Shown here: in pieces, positions 1-10,700 of the stretch
How the letters are laid out: the number at the start of each line of letters is the position of its first letter
How positions within the stretch are numbered: the first letter of the stretch is position 1
From: Arthrobotrys musiformis
Taxonomy: Eukaryota; Ascomycota; Orbiliomycetes; Orbiliales; Orbiliaceae
Reading direction: 5' to 3'
Assembly: GCA_036971715.1 (NCBI GenBank)
Contig: JAVHJL010000001.1
Coordinates: forward strand, 3,534,001 to 3,598,000
Length of the DNA stretch: 64,000 nucleotides
The notes under the pieces: model-generated
Told to the model about the DNA's origin: nothing
Database searches by the model: none
Seen by the model: only the letters and a program-made list of their open reading frames with translations
Position numbers and translations under genes: made by a program

Positions 1-378
1 ATCCTTTTTATCCTTTTCTTCCCCTTCGCCATCCTCCTCGGGATCGGGATCGTGGCTACCAGTTTCAACCTCAAGATCTTCCTCACCCTGTCCACCGTCC
101 TCAGATTGATCCGGAATCCACAGCGAGCGTAGCAACCCCAACGTCTCATCAGACCTATTAAACATCGAATTCAACAACGCCAACGGCATTAAAAACTCAT
201 TCTTAATCTCCCTCCAATATATTCCATCAACAATATGTGTATTTTCCGCCGCGAAGCATTCGATAGCCGGTGATGCGACGCAAATGTTTTCGAGGTCGGT
301 TTTATTATCGATTCTGAGTAGGATCTGGTATAGGGCGTCTAGGGGGATGGTTTCAAGAGAGAGATTGAGGTTGGCCAT
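1..378 (-). CDS. F-box-like protein, N-terminal part (runs off the left edge)
   Basis: An open frame starts at ATG 376-378 on the minus strand and stays open to base 1, giving the first 126 residues. The opening residues (LETIPLDALYQILLRI, then an ENICVAS stretch) have the pattern of the first helices of a fungal F-box, which recruits targets to SCF ubiquitin ligases through Skp1. The F-box-like part covers about residues 7-50. After residue 95 the sequence becomes strongly acidic (runs of E and D), probably a linker. No substrate-binding domain is visible because the 3' part lies outside the window. The F-box call is from pattern only. The ATG follows an A/T-rich leader and no better start is seen upstream. 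Confidence 0.55.
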   Translation of the reverse strand, partial: MANLNLSLETIPLDALYQILLRIDNKTDLENICVASPAIECFAAENTHIVDGIYWREIKNEFLMPLALLNSMFNRSDETLGLLRSLWIPDQSEDGGQGEEDLEVETGSHDPDPEEDGEGEEKDKKD

Positions 379-1452
379 TTTTTTAAATCTTTAGTATTTG
401 GCCCGGTTAGAGTTTTTGGTAGGGCGGTGGTGGGTGTGGTATGTTAGTGCAATGTTGAATATAGGGTGAACTGTAGTCGTATGTGGTACTCCAAGGGATG
501 GGATACATCCAGGCGATTGAAACGAGAGCGGGGGAGTCTGATGACGAGAGATGTTGGAATCCATACCTTTTTATATGCCTTCGATTATTATTTGATATTC
601 GGCCAGATGCACAGTAGATCTAGACTGGAGTTATTGTAATATTGTTATTTATAAATCTACTACTAACGACGCTTCACCGGTATCGAGAACTAAGGGAATT
701 GATCTAGACCCTTTTGGTGACCCGTTGTTTCCCAAAACTAGTATTATAATATATACAGCTTCCACCGGGGACCTGAAATCGTGTTTTGAGTTTTAGGAAG
801 CGTGCGGGCGCGGGCTGGTGCAGCATTTACGTATATATATGTGTATTGATACTACCTAGTCTCGTTCCCAGGATACTACCTAAGTACTTATGTGCGCGTA
901 CTTATAATTATGTATTAATTATTTAGACTTATAATAGTGATACGTAGAATCCAACAGTTCCATTCCATGGAACAGGGGCAAATATTGTGCGGATTGGCTG
1001 CATACTATGTGCCTGGGAAATTATTTTATTGATACATCGATGCGGTATCAATACGTACGGGTTTTAAATTTTTGCTATCCAATATATACAGATAAGAGAA
1101 ATACTAGCACCTATTACTCGATTTGTGTCGAGGATCGATATCAAATGTCCGTTTTAGTTGACTCCGAGCCCACAACGGGGCTTTCGTAGTGATCGTGAGC
1201 AGCTGTCGACATATCTGATAGCTATAGACCACGCGATGTGCGAGCTGAGCGGGTTGATCGCGCAAAAAACCCGCAGCCTCGGAGTGATCGATCACAGCGG
1301 CAGAATTAATACTGACGCAGATCTGCAGACTTAGGTAGTTGGCAAGTCTTTTTTTTTTTTTTTTTGAAGTATTTCTATCGATTTAAAGGCTCTGTTCGAT
1401 GTTCGTGTAATATCACACGCCAAGCTCAAGCGTCAATCTACTAACAACCACC
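379..1452. other. Intergenic, divergent spacer
   Basis: No gene is supported here. The stretch lies between the F-box-like gene (minus) and the next plus-strand gene, so it probably holds both promoters. It is AT-rich, with a T run near 1350-1366 and scattered TACCTA-type motifs around 870-890. The short open frames at 1007-1189 and 1104-1295 overlap on opposite strands and have no recognisable protein character. Confidence 0.6.
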
Positions 1453-2248
1453 ATGAACCGAGTAAGCTGTCTCTATAACCTCTAAATCCAATTATCGGAT
1501 CCTAAGCCGTATTCAATTTGACTAACGTGTAAATACTCTCAAGTTTATTTCTTGGCGATTTATGCAGGCGTCAAGCCCCTCGCGCCGCCTTCGGCTTCGG
1601 CCTTCTGGACCAGTCATCTCCACGATGTCCGAGTACCCCCCCTCAAGCTCAACATTCCGTTTCGAATTCACAAACTCGCCCATTAACCGGGATTCCGTCG
1701 TAAGAGCCCAACATTTATTTGCCTACGCCTTTTTATCACCTATTTTATGAAAGCTAATCGTTATTGTCGCCTTTAATTCTAGCCGCGGAGAATCGTCTAC
1801 TCCGGCCTCACGGGCGTAAGTTTCATACCACTTACTGCATCTACCACTACATTTATATTCTAGCAAAATATTTTCCGAAAAATACCCAGTGCTAATAATT
1901 ACCCCCTTCTTTAATGGTTGTTCCTAGACTACGATCGAACTAGGTTGTTATGTTTACAACAATCTAGACATGAAGACCCTCCGGTGGGATAGTAGAGCGG
2001 GCGTATTCGACGGTAGAATAGAAAGCATCAGCAAGGCAGTCAATAAATTCAACGACGGATTTGGCAAGATAAGAGATATTTCGGGAAATAAACCGTATGA
2101 TCGGGGTTACTCATTCAGCATTGGCTCGTCGTTGGCGGTAGTGCGGTGGATAGACCTAACGCATTTAAAGACAACATTTACCCGCTACTCTGGACCCATG
2201 GAAGGAGAGCTATTTTGTCGCTATTTACCTATGTATTTGTCACTTTGA
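1453..2248 (+). CDS. Unrecognised protein, four-exon model (164 aa)
   Basis: I do not recognise this protein. The model is exons 1453-1461, 1568-1699, 1783-1815 and 1928-2248. All junctions are GT-AG and every intron falls in phase 0, which keeps one open frame from ATG to the stop at 2248. The start has a good context (CCACC before ATG), and the first exon is only 9 nt (Met-Asn-Arg). In the last intron a nearer acceptor ending at 1862 would bring in a stop, so the acceptor ending at 1927 was chosen. The product has a Ser/Arg/Pro-rich N-terminus and a more globular second half with no signal peptide or membrane segment. It could be a species-restricted gene or a wrong model; only transcript data can settle that. 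Confidence 0.4.
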
Positions 2249-2620
2249 ATTTCTATCCAATCATCGAGTTAATAGTGAACAAGCACCCTGGTGGTCTGGT
2301 CAGTAATGTGAACTGAAGGATCCGTGTTGTCGGCGTAGTCGTGTTGGACTTACCAAAGTGGCTTAGCCGCGCGCTGGACGAACGTCGAACTCGCCTCGAA
2401 GCTCCCCTGTTCATCTGTTCCTGTTCTGCGTGCTTTGACAACCACCAAATCAATCCCCGCCACCATTTAAACCACCTTCTCGTCCACCTCACCGCCCCTC
2501 CTCCACGTCACATCGCCCCTCCTCCCATCATAGCTTCATACCATCACGAAGAAACGACAAATCCATAAAATAAAACCTTTTTTTTAAAAAATAAAATAAA
2601 ATAAAAAATCAAAGAGAACA
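2249..2620. other. Upstream region of the HSBP1-like gene
   Basis: No gene is supported. The last 200 bases before the ATG at 2621 are C/T-rich and then A-rich (2570-2615), a composition common in fungal core promoters and 5' leaders. Open frames on both strands here are low-complexity shadows. Confidence 0.5.
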
Positions 2621-3064
2621 ATGGCAGACCCTCGAACATCCTCAACATCTCTGCTGAACGGCCAAGCCGCGCCCGGCAGCCGCGCGCCTTCCTCACACCC
2701 CCAATCCGTCGACGAGGTGATCGCAGATATCAACTCCGCGATCGATAAGTTGACCGATAAATTCACTACCGCCTCGCAGGAGTTCTTCGGACGACGTATG
2801 TTCCCTTCCCTTCCCTTCCCTTTATTTAAGTATAAAAAGGAACGATTACTAACATCAAATCCAGTCGACGAGATCTCTACCCGCCTCGACGTCCTCGAAC
2901 AATCAATCCTCTCTTCCCACACCGCCGAGTCCGGGGGTACCACCACCACCAACAATATAGAAGCAGACCTCGGCGGCGTCCTCGAAAAGAAGGAACCCAC
3001 CGCCGCTAGCGATGCTGGTGCCGCCACCGCGACTTCGCCAACAGTTGCCGAAAACAAGGAGTAG
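2621..3064 (+). CDS. Heat shock factor-binding protein 1 (HSBP1)-like coiled-coil protein
   Basis: A small acidic protein of 124 residues from exons 2621-2795 and 2865-3064. Residues about 30-80 form the HSBP1-type heptad coiled coil: VDEVIADINSAIDKLTDKF, then FFGR joined to LDEISTRLDVLEQSILSS across the splice. HSBP1 proteins trimerise, bind the oligomerisation domain of heat shock factor and also stabilise WASH-complex assembly; the role here is inferred from the family. The tail is Ala/Thr/Glu-rich and disordered. The 69-nt intron (2796-2864) is a multiple of three and has no stop codon, so intron retention would still give a full protein with 23 extra residues in the coiled coil. The spliced form is preferred because it restores the heptads. 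The gene converges on tigA with about 460 nt between stops. Confidence 0.75.
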   Translation: MADPRTSSTSLLNGQAAPGSRAPSSHPQSVDEVIADINSAIDKLTDKFTTASQEFFGRRMFPSLPFPLFKYKKERLLTSNPVDEISTRLDVLEQSILSSHTAESGGTTTTNNIEADLGGVLEKKEPTAASDAGAATATSPTVAENKE

Positions 3065-3527
3065 CGCCCCTTGAACATTCGGAAAACAGCTGCTCAACTT
3101 GCTGGTCCGGTGCTTTTGAGAAATAAGTTGGTTATTGAATAGATAGATCTAAGGACGTTTATATTGGAGGATTGAGTGGTTTTTTTGTTATTGGTTTTTG
3201 GAAAAGAGTAGAAGGTGCATAGCGTTTGGCGTTCCTATGTTTGTTTATAGGTGGAGAGGCGTGTATTTAGCTTTGAATAGCATTGTTGATATTACTATTA
3301 CCATTCTACCATTGACCTAATTACTTGATCGCAAGTGTAGATCCTGTGAAGGATGTTAGACATTGACATGAGCCGATAATGGCCTCCAGCAGAAAGAGCA
3401 AATTGATATCAAAGATATTATTGAATATAGTAGACTTTTGATTACAATCTTCGCTCAACCTCCAAGACTATTCCTCAGGCTCCATGCGATTCAACATGCA
3501 TAACCCAGAGCAGAAATCGCATATTCT
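3065..3527. other. Convergent 3' spacer
   Basis: This is the shared 3' region of the HSBP1-like gene (plus) and tigA (minus). It is AT-rich with several possible polyadenylation contexts. No further gene is seen. Confidence 0.6.
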
Positions 3528-4958
3528 TTACAATTCATCCTTCTCACCATCCTTCTTCTCAGCGACAACCTCATCTGCATCCCCATTGAAGCTCTTCAAA
3601 ATATTCTGACGCTGGGTAATATCATCAACCTTATCAACGTGCAATCCACCCTTGCTAACCATCTTGGTCAATCTCTCCAGCTCATTCTTAGCATACTCCT
3701 TCTTCTCCTCCAGCTTCTTCGCAACTTTAACGTAGTAAGCTGCGTATTTATGTTCCAGACCCTTGACCTTCTCCACAAGCTCGTCGTGAACACCGACCAA
3801 TCCCTTCGGTAGTTTCGCTCGGATGATCTCATCGAGAGCTTCGATCCTTCCAGCTTTACCATTCAATCCACCGCCTGGGAGACGGTTAAGTCCCGTCTGG
3901 GAGTTGATGTACTCAACCAGGCTTTCGAGTTCTCGACCACCATCGTGAGGGATCGGTTCCGATGACTCCCCCGCGGGGAAGTATTTGAGCGTTGGGTAGC
4001 TCTCGATTTTGTATTTGATACAGGCGGTTTTGGCAGAGAGTTCGTCGCAGTTTACTTCGGCGATCACGACGGCTGAGTCGCGGGCGAAGGTTGTTGCGAG
4101 TTTTTCATAGATCGGGGCGAGCATTTTGCAGTCTTGAAAAAAACACCAATTAGTAATCCATCCTCATAAAAAGAATAGAGAGAGAGAAGGGGGGACTAAC
4201 ATCCACACCAAGGAGCATAAAACTTGACAAAAACACCCTTGGAAGGATCATTCGCCACAGCCTCAAAGTTCGCATCAGTAAGAACTTTAACCGGCGACTC
4301 CGGCTCCTTCTTCGCCCCACCGGCTCCCTTCAGCTTAATCCCGGTCTTGTCGGTGATGTACTTGGTCATGGCCTCGAGGGTACGCGCGGAGTCGTAGGTG
4401 ATAGGTGTCTCGGACTTCCCGTCGAACCACTTGAGCGTGGGGAAACCCTTAATATCGAAACGTTTGCCCAATTCACGGTGCTCTAGTCCATTATCCTATA
4501 ATCAACATCCCGTGTATACTCGAATGATGGGTAAGGGTGGATACATACTATCAGCATCAACTTTAGCAATAACAACCTGGTCCTTCACGGACGCAAAGGC
4601 GTCTCCCAGCTCATCGTACGTCGGAGCCATCTTTTTACAATCTACCCACAAACAAATCCAAGTCAATCCCACGATTCCAAACTAAAACCCCCCCAGAAAA
4701 TCCGTGATCAGACGAGCAAGAAGAGAGGAAAGAACTCACGTCCGCACCATGGCTACAATACCCCCAATCCGTTAGCACATATCACATAAAACTAAACTAT
4801 ACAAAGACAAAACTCACAGCAAAGAACTTGATCAAAGCCGGCTTCCCGCTATTGGTGATAATCTCATCAAAGTTCTTGGGCGTAAGATCAATAACGTTAC
4901 TACCCGCCGCCACGACGACGGCATAAAGCAGCACGGAGGCTGCAGAGATGAACTTCAT
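3528..4958 (-). CDS. tigA: Protein disulfide isomerase, tigA/ERp29-domain type
   Basis: An ER oxidoreductase of 377 residues that forms and rearranges disulfides in secretory proteins. Exons in transcription order are 4958-4818, 4752-4740, 4641-4549, 4482-4201 and 4132-3528; all junctions are GT-AG and in phase. Residues 1-19 or so are a signal peptide (MKFISAASVLLYAVVVAAG). Thioredoxin domain 1 carries PWCGHC with cysteines at 50 and 53. Domain 2 carries APWCGYC with cysteines at 175 and 178. An ERp29-like helical domain (about 272-365) follows, and the protein ends in the retention signal KDEL. The start is the ATG giving MKF; an upstream in-frame GTG is not credible. Exon 2 is only 13 nt and encodes the first active site. 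The second site reads CGYC rather than the usual CGHC. The gene is divergent from TOM22. Confidence 0.93.
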
Positions 4959-5548
4959 CTTCGTCTGTCGCGTGTCCACTAATCAAAAAAAAAAAAATAA
5001 CCAATGCCTTTTTATTTTACTGTATTAAATATTAAGAAAACAAAAGACGGGGGGGGTAAAAGTCGTAATCGTAATTGTCGGAAAGGAAGACGGGGGGGGA
5101 AGATGTTGGATTCGTGGAGGACCGTTATATAAATGTGTCCCGAATCCAATTCCCCACAGCTAAGTCAGCGACAAGACGTGTGTGCTTGGTAATTAAGACG
5201 TCCCTCCCCGGTATACAACTAGACTCCCCGGGGTCCGGGAAGACCACAGGGAAGCTATCGATAAGCCTCGGCAAGGCACCGGGGATCCAACACTGCGTCA
5301 CCGAAAAATTTCAAAATTTCTTAAGCGACAGCCCACTTCAATCCCCCATCCCATCCCATCCACATCCATCCACCCGTCGGTACTCCTCGACACCCCCTCC
5401 TCACACGACCTCTCCACCATCGCCTTGAATAGGTCTACCACAATTAAATACCAAATACCACCATCCTTCCAATAACCCAAATCCACTCCAACAAAACCCC
5501 CCCAAAACAAACCAAACAGTGAAAACAATAAAATAAAATAAACCAAAA
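4959..5548. promoter_or_regulatory. Divergent promoter region, tigA / TOM22
   Basis: About 590 nt separate the two divergent start codons. G runs occur at about 5049-5057 and 5091-5098. The TOM22 side is C-rich and then A-rich just before the ATG. I could not identify a confident unfolded-protein-response element. Confidence 0.45.
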
Positions 5549-6131
5549 ATGGTCCAACTAGTAGAAGTCCCCGACGAGCACTACGACGAAAAGCAAGCCG
5601 GTCCAGAGGACGAAGACGCCTACTACACAGACACCGACTCCTCGATCACTGACGGCGACGATGACGCCGCTTCGGACGCCTCAGACACCTCCTCCCTCGC
5701 CGACCTCGACTCGGAAACCTTCTACGACCGCATCGTCGCCCTCAAGGATATAATCCCCCCGGGAAGGCGCGCACAAATCTCCAGATCTTTCAATAGCACC
5801 TACGGACTGGTATCCTCCGGCCTTTCGTTGGGCGGGAAGACATTGTGGGTTTTGAGTACCTCGGCTTTGATGCTCGGTGTACCATACGTGCTCGCCTGGC
5901 AGGAGGAGCAGCAGGTTATCGAGATGGAGAAGGAGATGCAGATGCAGCAGAATTTGAACGAGGTGAGCTATCTCCTAAATTAAACCCATCATACTCCCCA
6001 TAAAACTCGCAAATCCAAGGATAAAATGGGTTCCAAGATATTGAATCATACATAACTAACGAAAACCCTCACAGCTCATCACACCGGGTTCGAAATCCTC
6101 CCTCGGACCACCAGAGATTCCAAAGCGGTAG
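5549..6131 (+). CDS. TOM22: Mitochondrial import receptor subunit Tom22
   Basis: The central receptor of the outer-membrane TOM complex, which passes preproteins from Tom20/Tom70 to the Tom40 pore. Exons 5549-5962 and 6075-6131 give 156 residues. The N-terminus is strongly acidic (about residues 9-55, cytosolic presequence-binding side). The conserved block FYDRIVALKDIIPP precedes a single membrane segment at about 97-117 (LWVLSTSALMLGVPYVLAW). The short intermembrane-space tail contains EMEKEMQMQQNLNE and then LITPGS, which is restored only when the 112-nt intron is removed. Length and topology match the fungal family. Confidence 0.93.
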
Positions 6132-7789
6132 ATGAAATACCACAAACACCCCCACCTCTCCTTCCAATCCAAAAAAAAAGGCGGAGGCAAAACCAAAAGA
6201 ACCCCCTCTCGAACTCCTCTCTTCCCACCATTTTTAGCTAGCCTCATCGTTTATTCCACAACCGCCCAAACTATCCTATTCATCAATCACAACCAGGAAC
6301 CAGGGTGGCGGGCAGTAGTTGAAACAGCCAAAGCAATGAGTGTACAGGGAAACAGAAAATCACGATATCCATGTCCCCCTCTTGTATTATAGACCTCTTT
6401 TATATTCAGGTGTCCCCTTATATGCCCTCCCGGGACCTAGTGCATCTCCTTCAAATTTTACCCCCGCTCTGTACATATAATCAGCCCATTTACTTTCATT
6501 TCGTTTCCTACAAGCTACTGCCATTGAGAAAGTTATTACCTAGGTATCCAGTATTATGTTGAGGCTGGGGATAAGACTACTATAGGAGATGGAATGTATA
6601 TCACCTTACGTTTCAAACCGAGATAACATCAGCGTTGAAAACACCATCTGGCCTAGTTAGGCTAGATGATCACGACAATCTATACCTAGTCTACAAAAAC
6701 TAGTATGACTTACCCATAGTCAGTATAGTCAGTATACCGTTATAACGTGGGCACCTGTAGAAGGCCGGGTATGAGACTAGATATAGCCATTCGATTAATT
6801 AATCAAGGTTGACGACAATAAGCACCTATATGAACGTAACAGTCAGGTATAGTATCACGAAGAATACCCCGTCTACGATCTACGAATAATCTCTACGAAT
6901 CATTGCACAAGAACTTTGGTGGGACGAGTGTTCTCCATTCTCATTAAAAATAATACATGCCGGCGCTAAAAAAACAAACAGGAAAACCATATTAAAAAAC
7001 CCCGTCGCTATGAAAAAAAAAGGAACAACCAAGAGCGCTCATAAGCATGCTAATAACAGTAAAAGGAAAAGGAAAAAAAGCTTGTCGAGAGAATGGCGAG
7101 TTTCCCAGTATGTAAAAGGGAGCTGATAGTAAGAAGATCGACGCGGGAGTTCGAGGACCTGGGAGGATATCAGGATGCGAAAACCCAGAAGAGTTCGAGT
7201 GAGATGAGTCGATAAGAGAAACCTTTTGGTACAAAACTTTCCCATTTAAACGCGTGATCGGGAGAGCTTCATGCCGCTGGATCTTCTCGGAAGCGAGGGA
7301 GAGAGTGATAAGGCGCCGGTCGATCGAAGAAGTATCATAAAGTAGGAACACTCGCCCCTTTTCTGTTTTTTTGTCTCCACCGTAGAATAATTCTTTCGTA
7401 TGGTAAATAGACCAGAAAAGCTCGTCTTGGCAATAGCCAGAAAAGCTCGTATCGTAATGTAGTAAATCGAGAGAGGACCGTATCATAAGGGTGTAGAGCC
7501 GGACGGATGTGTCTCGCGACAGGGGTGAGAAATGATAGTATCATAATAAGGGAGAGAGGAGAGTATCTTGATTAAGTCCAGGGACTGAGAGCAGAGAGGA
7601 GAGTATCATTGTAAAGTCCGGGAACTGAGAGTGGAGAGGGCTCGTATCTTGATAAAGTCCAGAAAATGAGAGCGGAGAGGGTTTGTATCGTAATGAAACC
7701 ATAAAAGCGTCTGCGTATTAAGAAGGCAGGGATAAAAAAAGTTCGTATGTAACAAGTAAGCGTAAAAACCCGGTCGGTTGGCTTTTTGT
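6132..7789. other. Convergent 3' region between TOM22 and the next minus-strand gene
   Basis: No gene is supported in this 1.66 kb. A CCTAGGTA motif lies at about 6539-6546. The right part (about 7300-7780) contains degenerate GTATC-containing tandem repeats, annotated separately. Open frames on the minus strand (for example 6992-7486 and 7606-7980) run through these repeats and look like chance frames. Confidence 0.55.
7559..7700. repeat. Imperfect 40-nt tandem repeat, 3' of the DUF4211-like gene
   Basis: Three consecutive imperfect copies are seen at 7559-7598, 7599-7638 and 7639-7679, with a decayed fourth from 7680. Each copy has GTATC(A/T)T, then AAGTCC(A/G)G, then A(C/A)TGAGAG, then GGAGAG or CAGAGAG. 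More diverged GTATC(A/G)TAA blocks extend left to about 7450. The array lies just downstream of the stop at 7790 of a minus-strand gene, so it may be transcribed as part of the 3' UTR. Confidence 0.75.
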
Positions 7790-10700
7790 TTAACGCCGTC
7801 CACGGCGGCTTCGATCCCATTCGTCCTTCTTCTTGTTAAATTGCTTGGTTTCGTTTCGGTTGATGAAGACGTAGTCATCAGAATCGGAAGCACCCTCATC
7901 GTTTCCATTACCGCCTTGTGCATCTTCGTCGCTGGTTTCGGCGAGGTCGACGATGATCCTCCTAGCCCTGGCAATACCATCGTATCGGATTCGATTTCCA
8001 GTCGTTCCGCTCACCCTGTTCCTTTGCGTGTTGGAAGGACCTGCTTGGGTTCCTGGAGACCTGACTTGCGTGTTGGAAAGTCTGCGTCGGCCTTCGAAAG
8101 CACGAGCTCGGGGAGTAGCTTGGCTTGGTTGGGTCTTGCGGGGACTAGCTTGGTCCTGCGTTCTAGAAGGGGCGGTTTCTGCCTCAGTCATGTGTGTATC
8201 CCCTCCCTCCTCGTCCTCATTCTTAATCGGAGTTAGAGGTCTAACGGAGCCCTTCTTCTTCCCGGTACCGGCACCATATCGTCTTCTGAACCTAAAGGCC
8301 ATGCCTTTCTTCTCGCGATCGATGTCCAGTGCAAGCTTGTTGGTCTCGGTCAGCTCAGTAAGCATCCCTTCGACCTTGTTGTTCCCATCCTCGTCTTCCT
8401 CCTCAAGAATCCTCTCGACGATGTCGCTGACGAGTTCGAATGTGGCACCGCTCGAAAAGTTTCGCAGCAAATATCCGGTACCGGCGTGTCCGAGCCCCTC
8501 CATCCTTTCTTGGACCCAGGCCTTGAGAACTCTCTCCCAGTGTCGGAGGATGTGGTAGTTCTTGATCAACTGCCCACATCCTCTGCCAACGTTGAAGCGA
8601 ATCGGGTGGTCTACGATCGGACCCGACATGTCGCTGTCGGAGTCACGGATCATCGCTTCGGGATCGTGCTCCCTGGTTGACTTGTAAGGGGTTCCGGTGA
8701 ACCCCACGGAGAACTCGACCGGGTGGCGTCGGCCGCAGACGCTGCAACGGACGCGAGCACCCGACTCGCAAAAGTCGAGTTGCCCGGCCCTGTTGCGTCG
8801 GACTGGCGGCCCGACGTTCATGCCTGGACGGCGAAGCTCGTCGCGAAAATCGCGACGCCAAACGTCACAGATGACAGGCAATAAGCCATGTCCAAAAAGA
8901 GCTCGGATGGCCTGGCTGGCCAGGAGGATGAGCTCGCCTCTGGCCCGCGTGATGTGGGCCTCCCCGGTGCCGGACCTCGTCTGGAAGTAAATTCCATGCA
9001 CGAGGTGGAAGATTAGTGCCCTCATCCCATCGGCACTGTCCTGGATCTCTAGGATCCCAAGCTTTTTGAGGACCTGTGCCTTGGTCCTCTGGGCGGCCTC
9101 GGCGGTCTCCCCGGTCTGCTGCGAGGTCCGCCTGGTGGATCTGCGAGCAGAACCGAGGGCGGCGGCAGCGTGGAAGGGGGTGGGGTGGCCACGGGGACGG
9201 CGTGGGGCGGGAGCAGGAGCAGTGGTGGGAGCAGGGGCCGGGGCCGGGACAGGGGCCGGATCCGGATCCGGCATAGGAGGGCGAGCCAGTCCGAGACTGG
9301 CGAGGGTCAAGTCCCTGGCGCGATGGGCGGCGGCGAAGGGAGAGACAAACCCCCCGGTTCGCGGCTCCTCCGCTTGGAGCCGGCCGGGGCGGTTGCGTGC
9401 CGCGATGAGGGTGGTGGTCGCGGCGGCAGCGGCAGTGGTGGGAGCCTGGGCGCCACCCCAGCTACCCAAGTGATCGCGCCGGATCTGTTCGACCGGCCTT
9501 CCCCTAGCGTTCCCCGCGCCGGTGGAGGGGTTGGGGAGCAGTGGCCCCGCCATACCCTCTCCAGCCGGGTTGGAGGCGGCCGGGTTGTTGTCGATCTCGG
9601 TGTTGGGCGACGGGGCGAGATCGGGAGCAGGTTGCTCACTGCTGGTGAGCGGCTGGATGTCCGAGTCCATGACCTCGGACGGTGGGATGACCTCGGGCCT
9701 CTTGCTCGGACCTGGAGACTCCTCGGGTGACGGCCGTGGCCTCTTTTCAGAAACCCGGCGCGACATCCCTTTGGCAGTTGGTGGAAGTGGCTCGGGTGAA
9801 GTTACGGAAGCTGACTCTGGGAGCTCCGTGGAAACAGTGACTGGTTCAGCAACTGGGGCTGGACCAGGAGCAACAACAGAAGAAGGTCGTGCGAGACCGA
9901 TTGGTGGAAGCTCCAAAGGTCGCGAGCTGGAAGAAGCTGGCCTTGGAGTTGGCGATTGCGAGGGAAGTCCAGGCGACGGAGAGATGATGGGAATGATGAT
10001 TGATGCTGGAGTCAGACGACGAACGGGAGCTGGTTGATGGGGGGTTGGAGGAGATGCAGTCGAGCAGTAGATGGGGGGAGTTGATGGAGATGCAAAGGGA
10101 GGAAAGGTTGGTGGGTTGTTGGCAGCTGGTTTTGATAGGGAAGAATCGGTGGACGGAGCAGGTCTGCCGTCGTGGGGGTTTGGGAGCCCTAATTGACCGC
10201 TGTGACGGGTGTGGTAGAGAGGACTGGTATGGAAAGCCGGGCGGAAGCCTGGCTGCACTTGCACCTGGGAGCTGTCTCTGGAGCTGGGACCAGCGGTCCC
10301 AACGTTGACGTATCCCAACGGGGCTGCATAGGGTGCCTGGCTGCCTGCATTGGGTCCTGGCTGGGCTGGCTGGGCTGGCTGGCCGGCTCGCAGTCTTGCA
10401 AGCTGCTGCTGCTGGTATTGTTGCTGCTGCTGCTGCAGCAGATACTTCCGACGCAGTTGTTCGAGCTCCATGTATTCCTGGAACCCCTGGGGCTGTCTGG
10501 GCACCAGTCCCTGATACCGCTGCTGCTGGTGCTGCTGCTGTAGTTGTCGTAGTTGCAGCTGCTGTTGCTGCTGTTGCTGCGGCGGCGGCGGCGGCGCTTG
10601 GGTTGTCCCTACATAGGTAAACAGATATGATTAGATAGGCACTTAAGTACTTACTTTATATATATAAAAAGTACCTAGGTAAGAGCCTAGGTAATAATTA

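Noticed and set aside
9170..9730. Plus-strand Gly/Arg-rich frame of 186 codons
   Set aside because: Antisense shadow of the GC-rich Pro/Ala coding part of the minus-strand gene.
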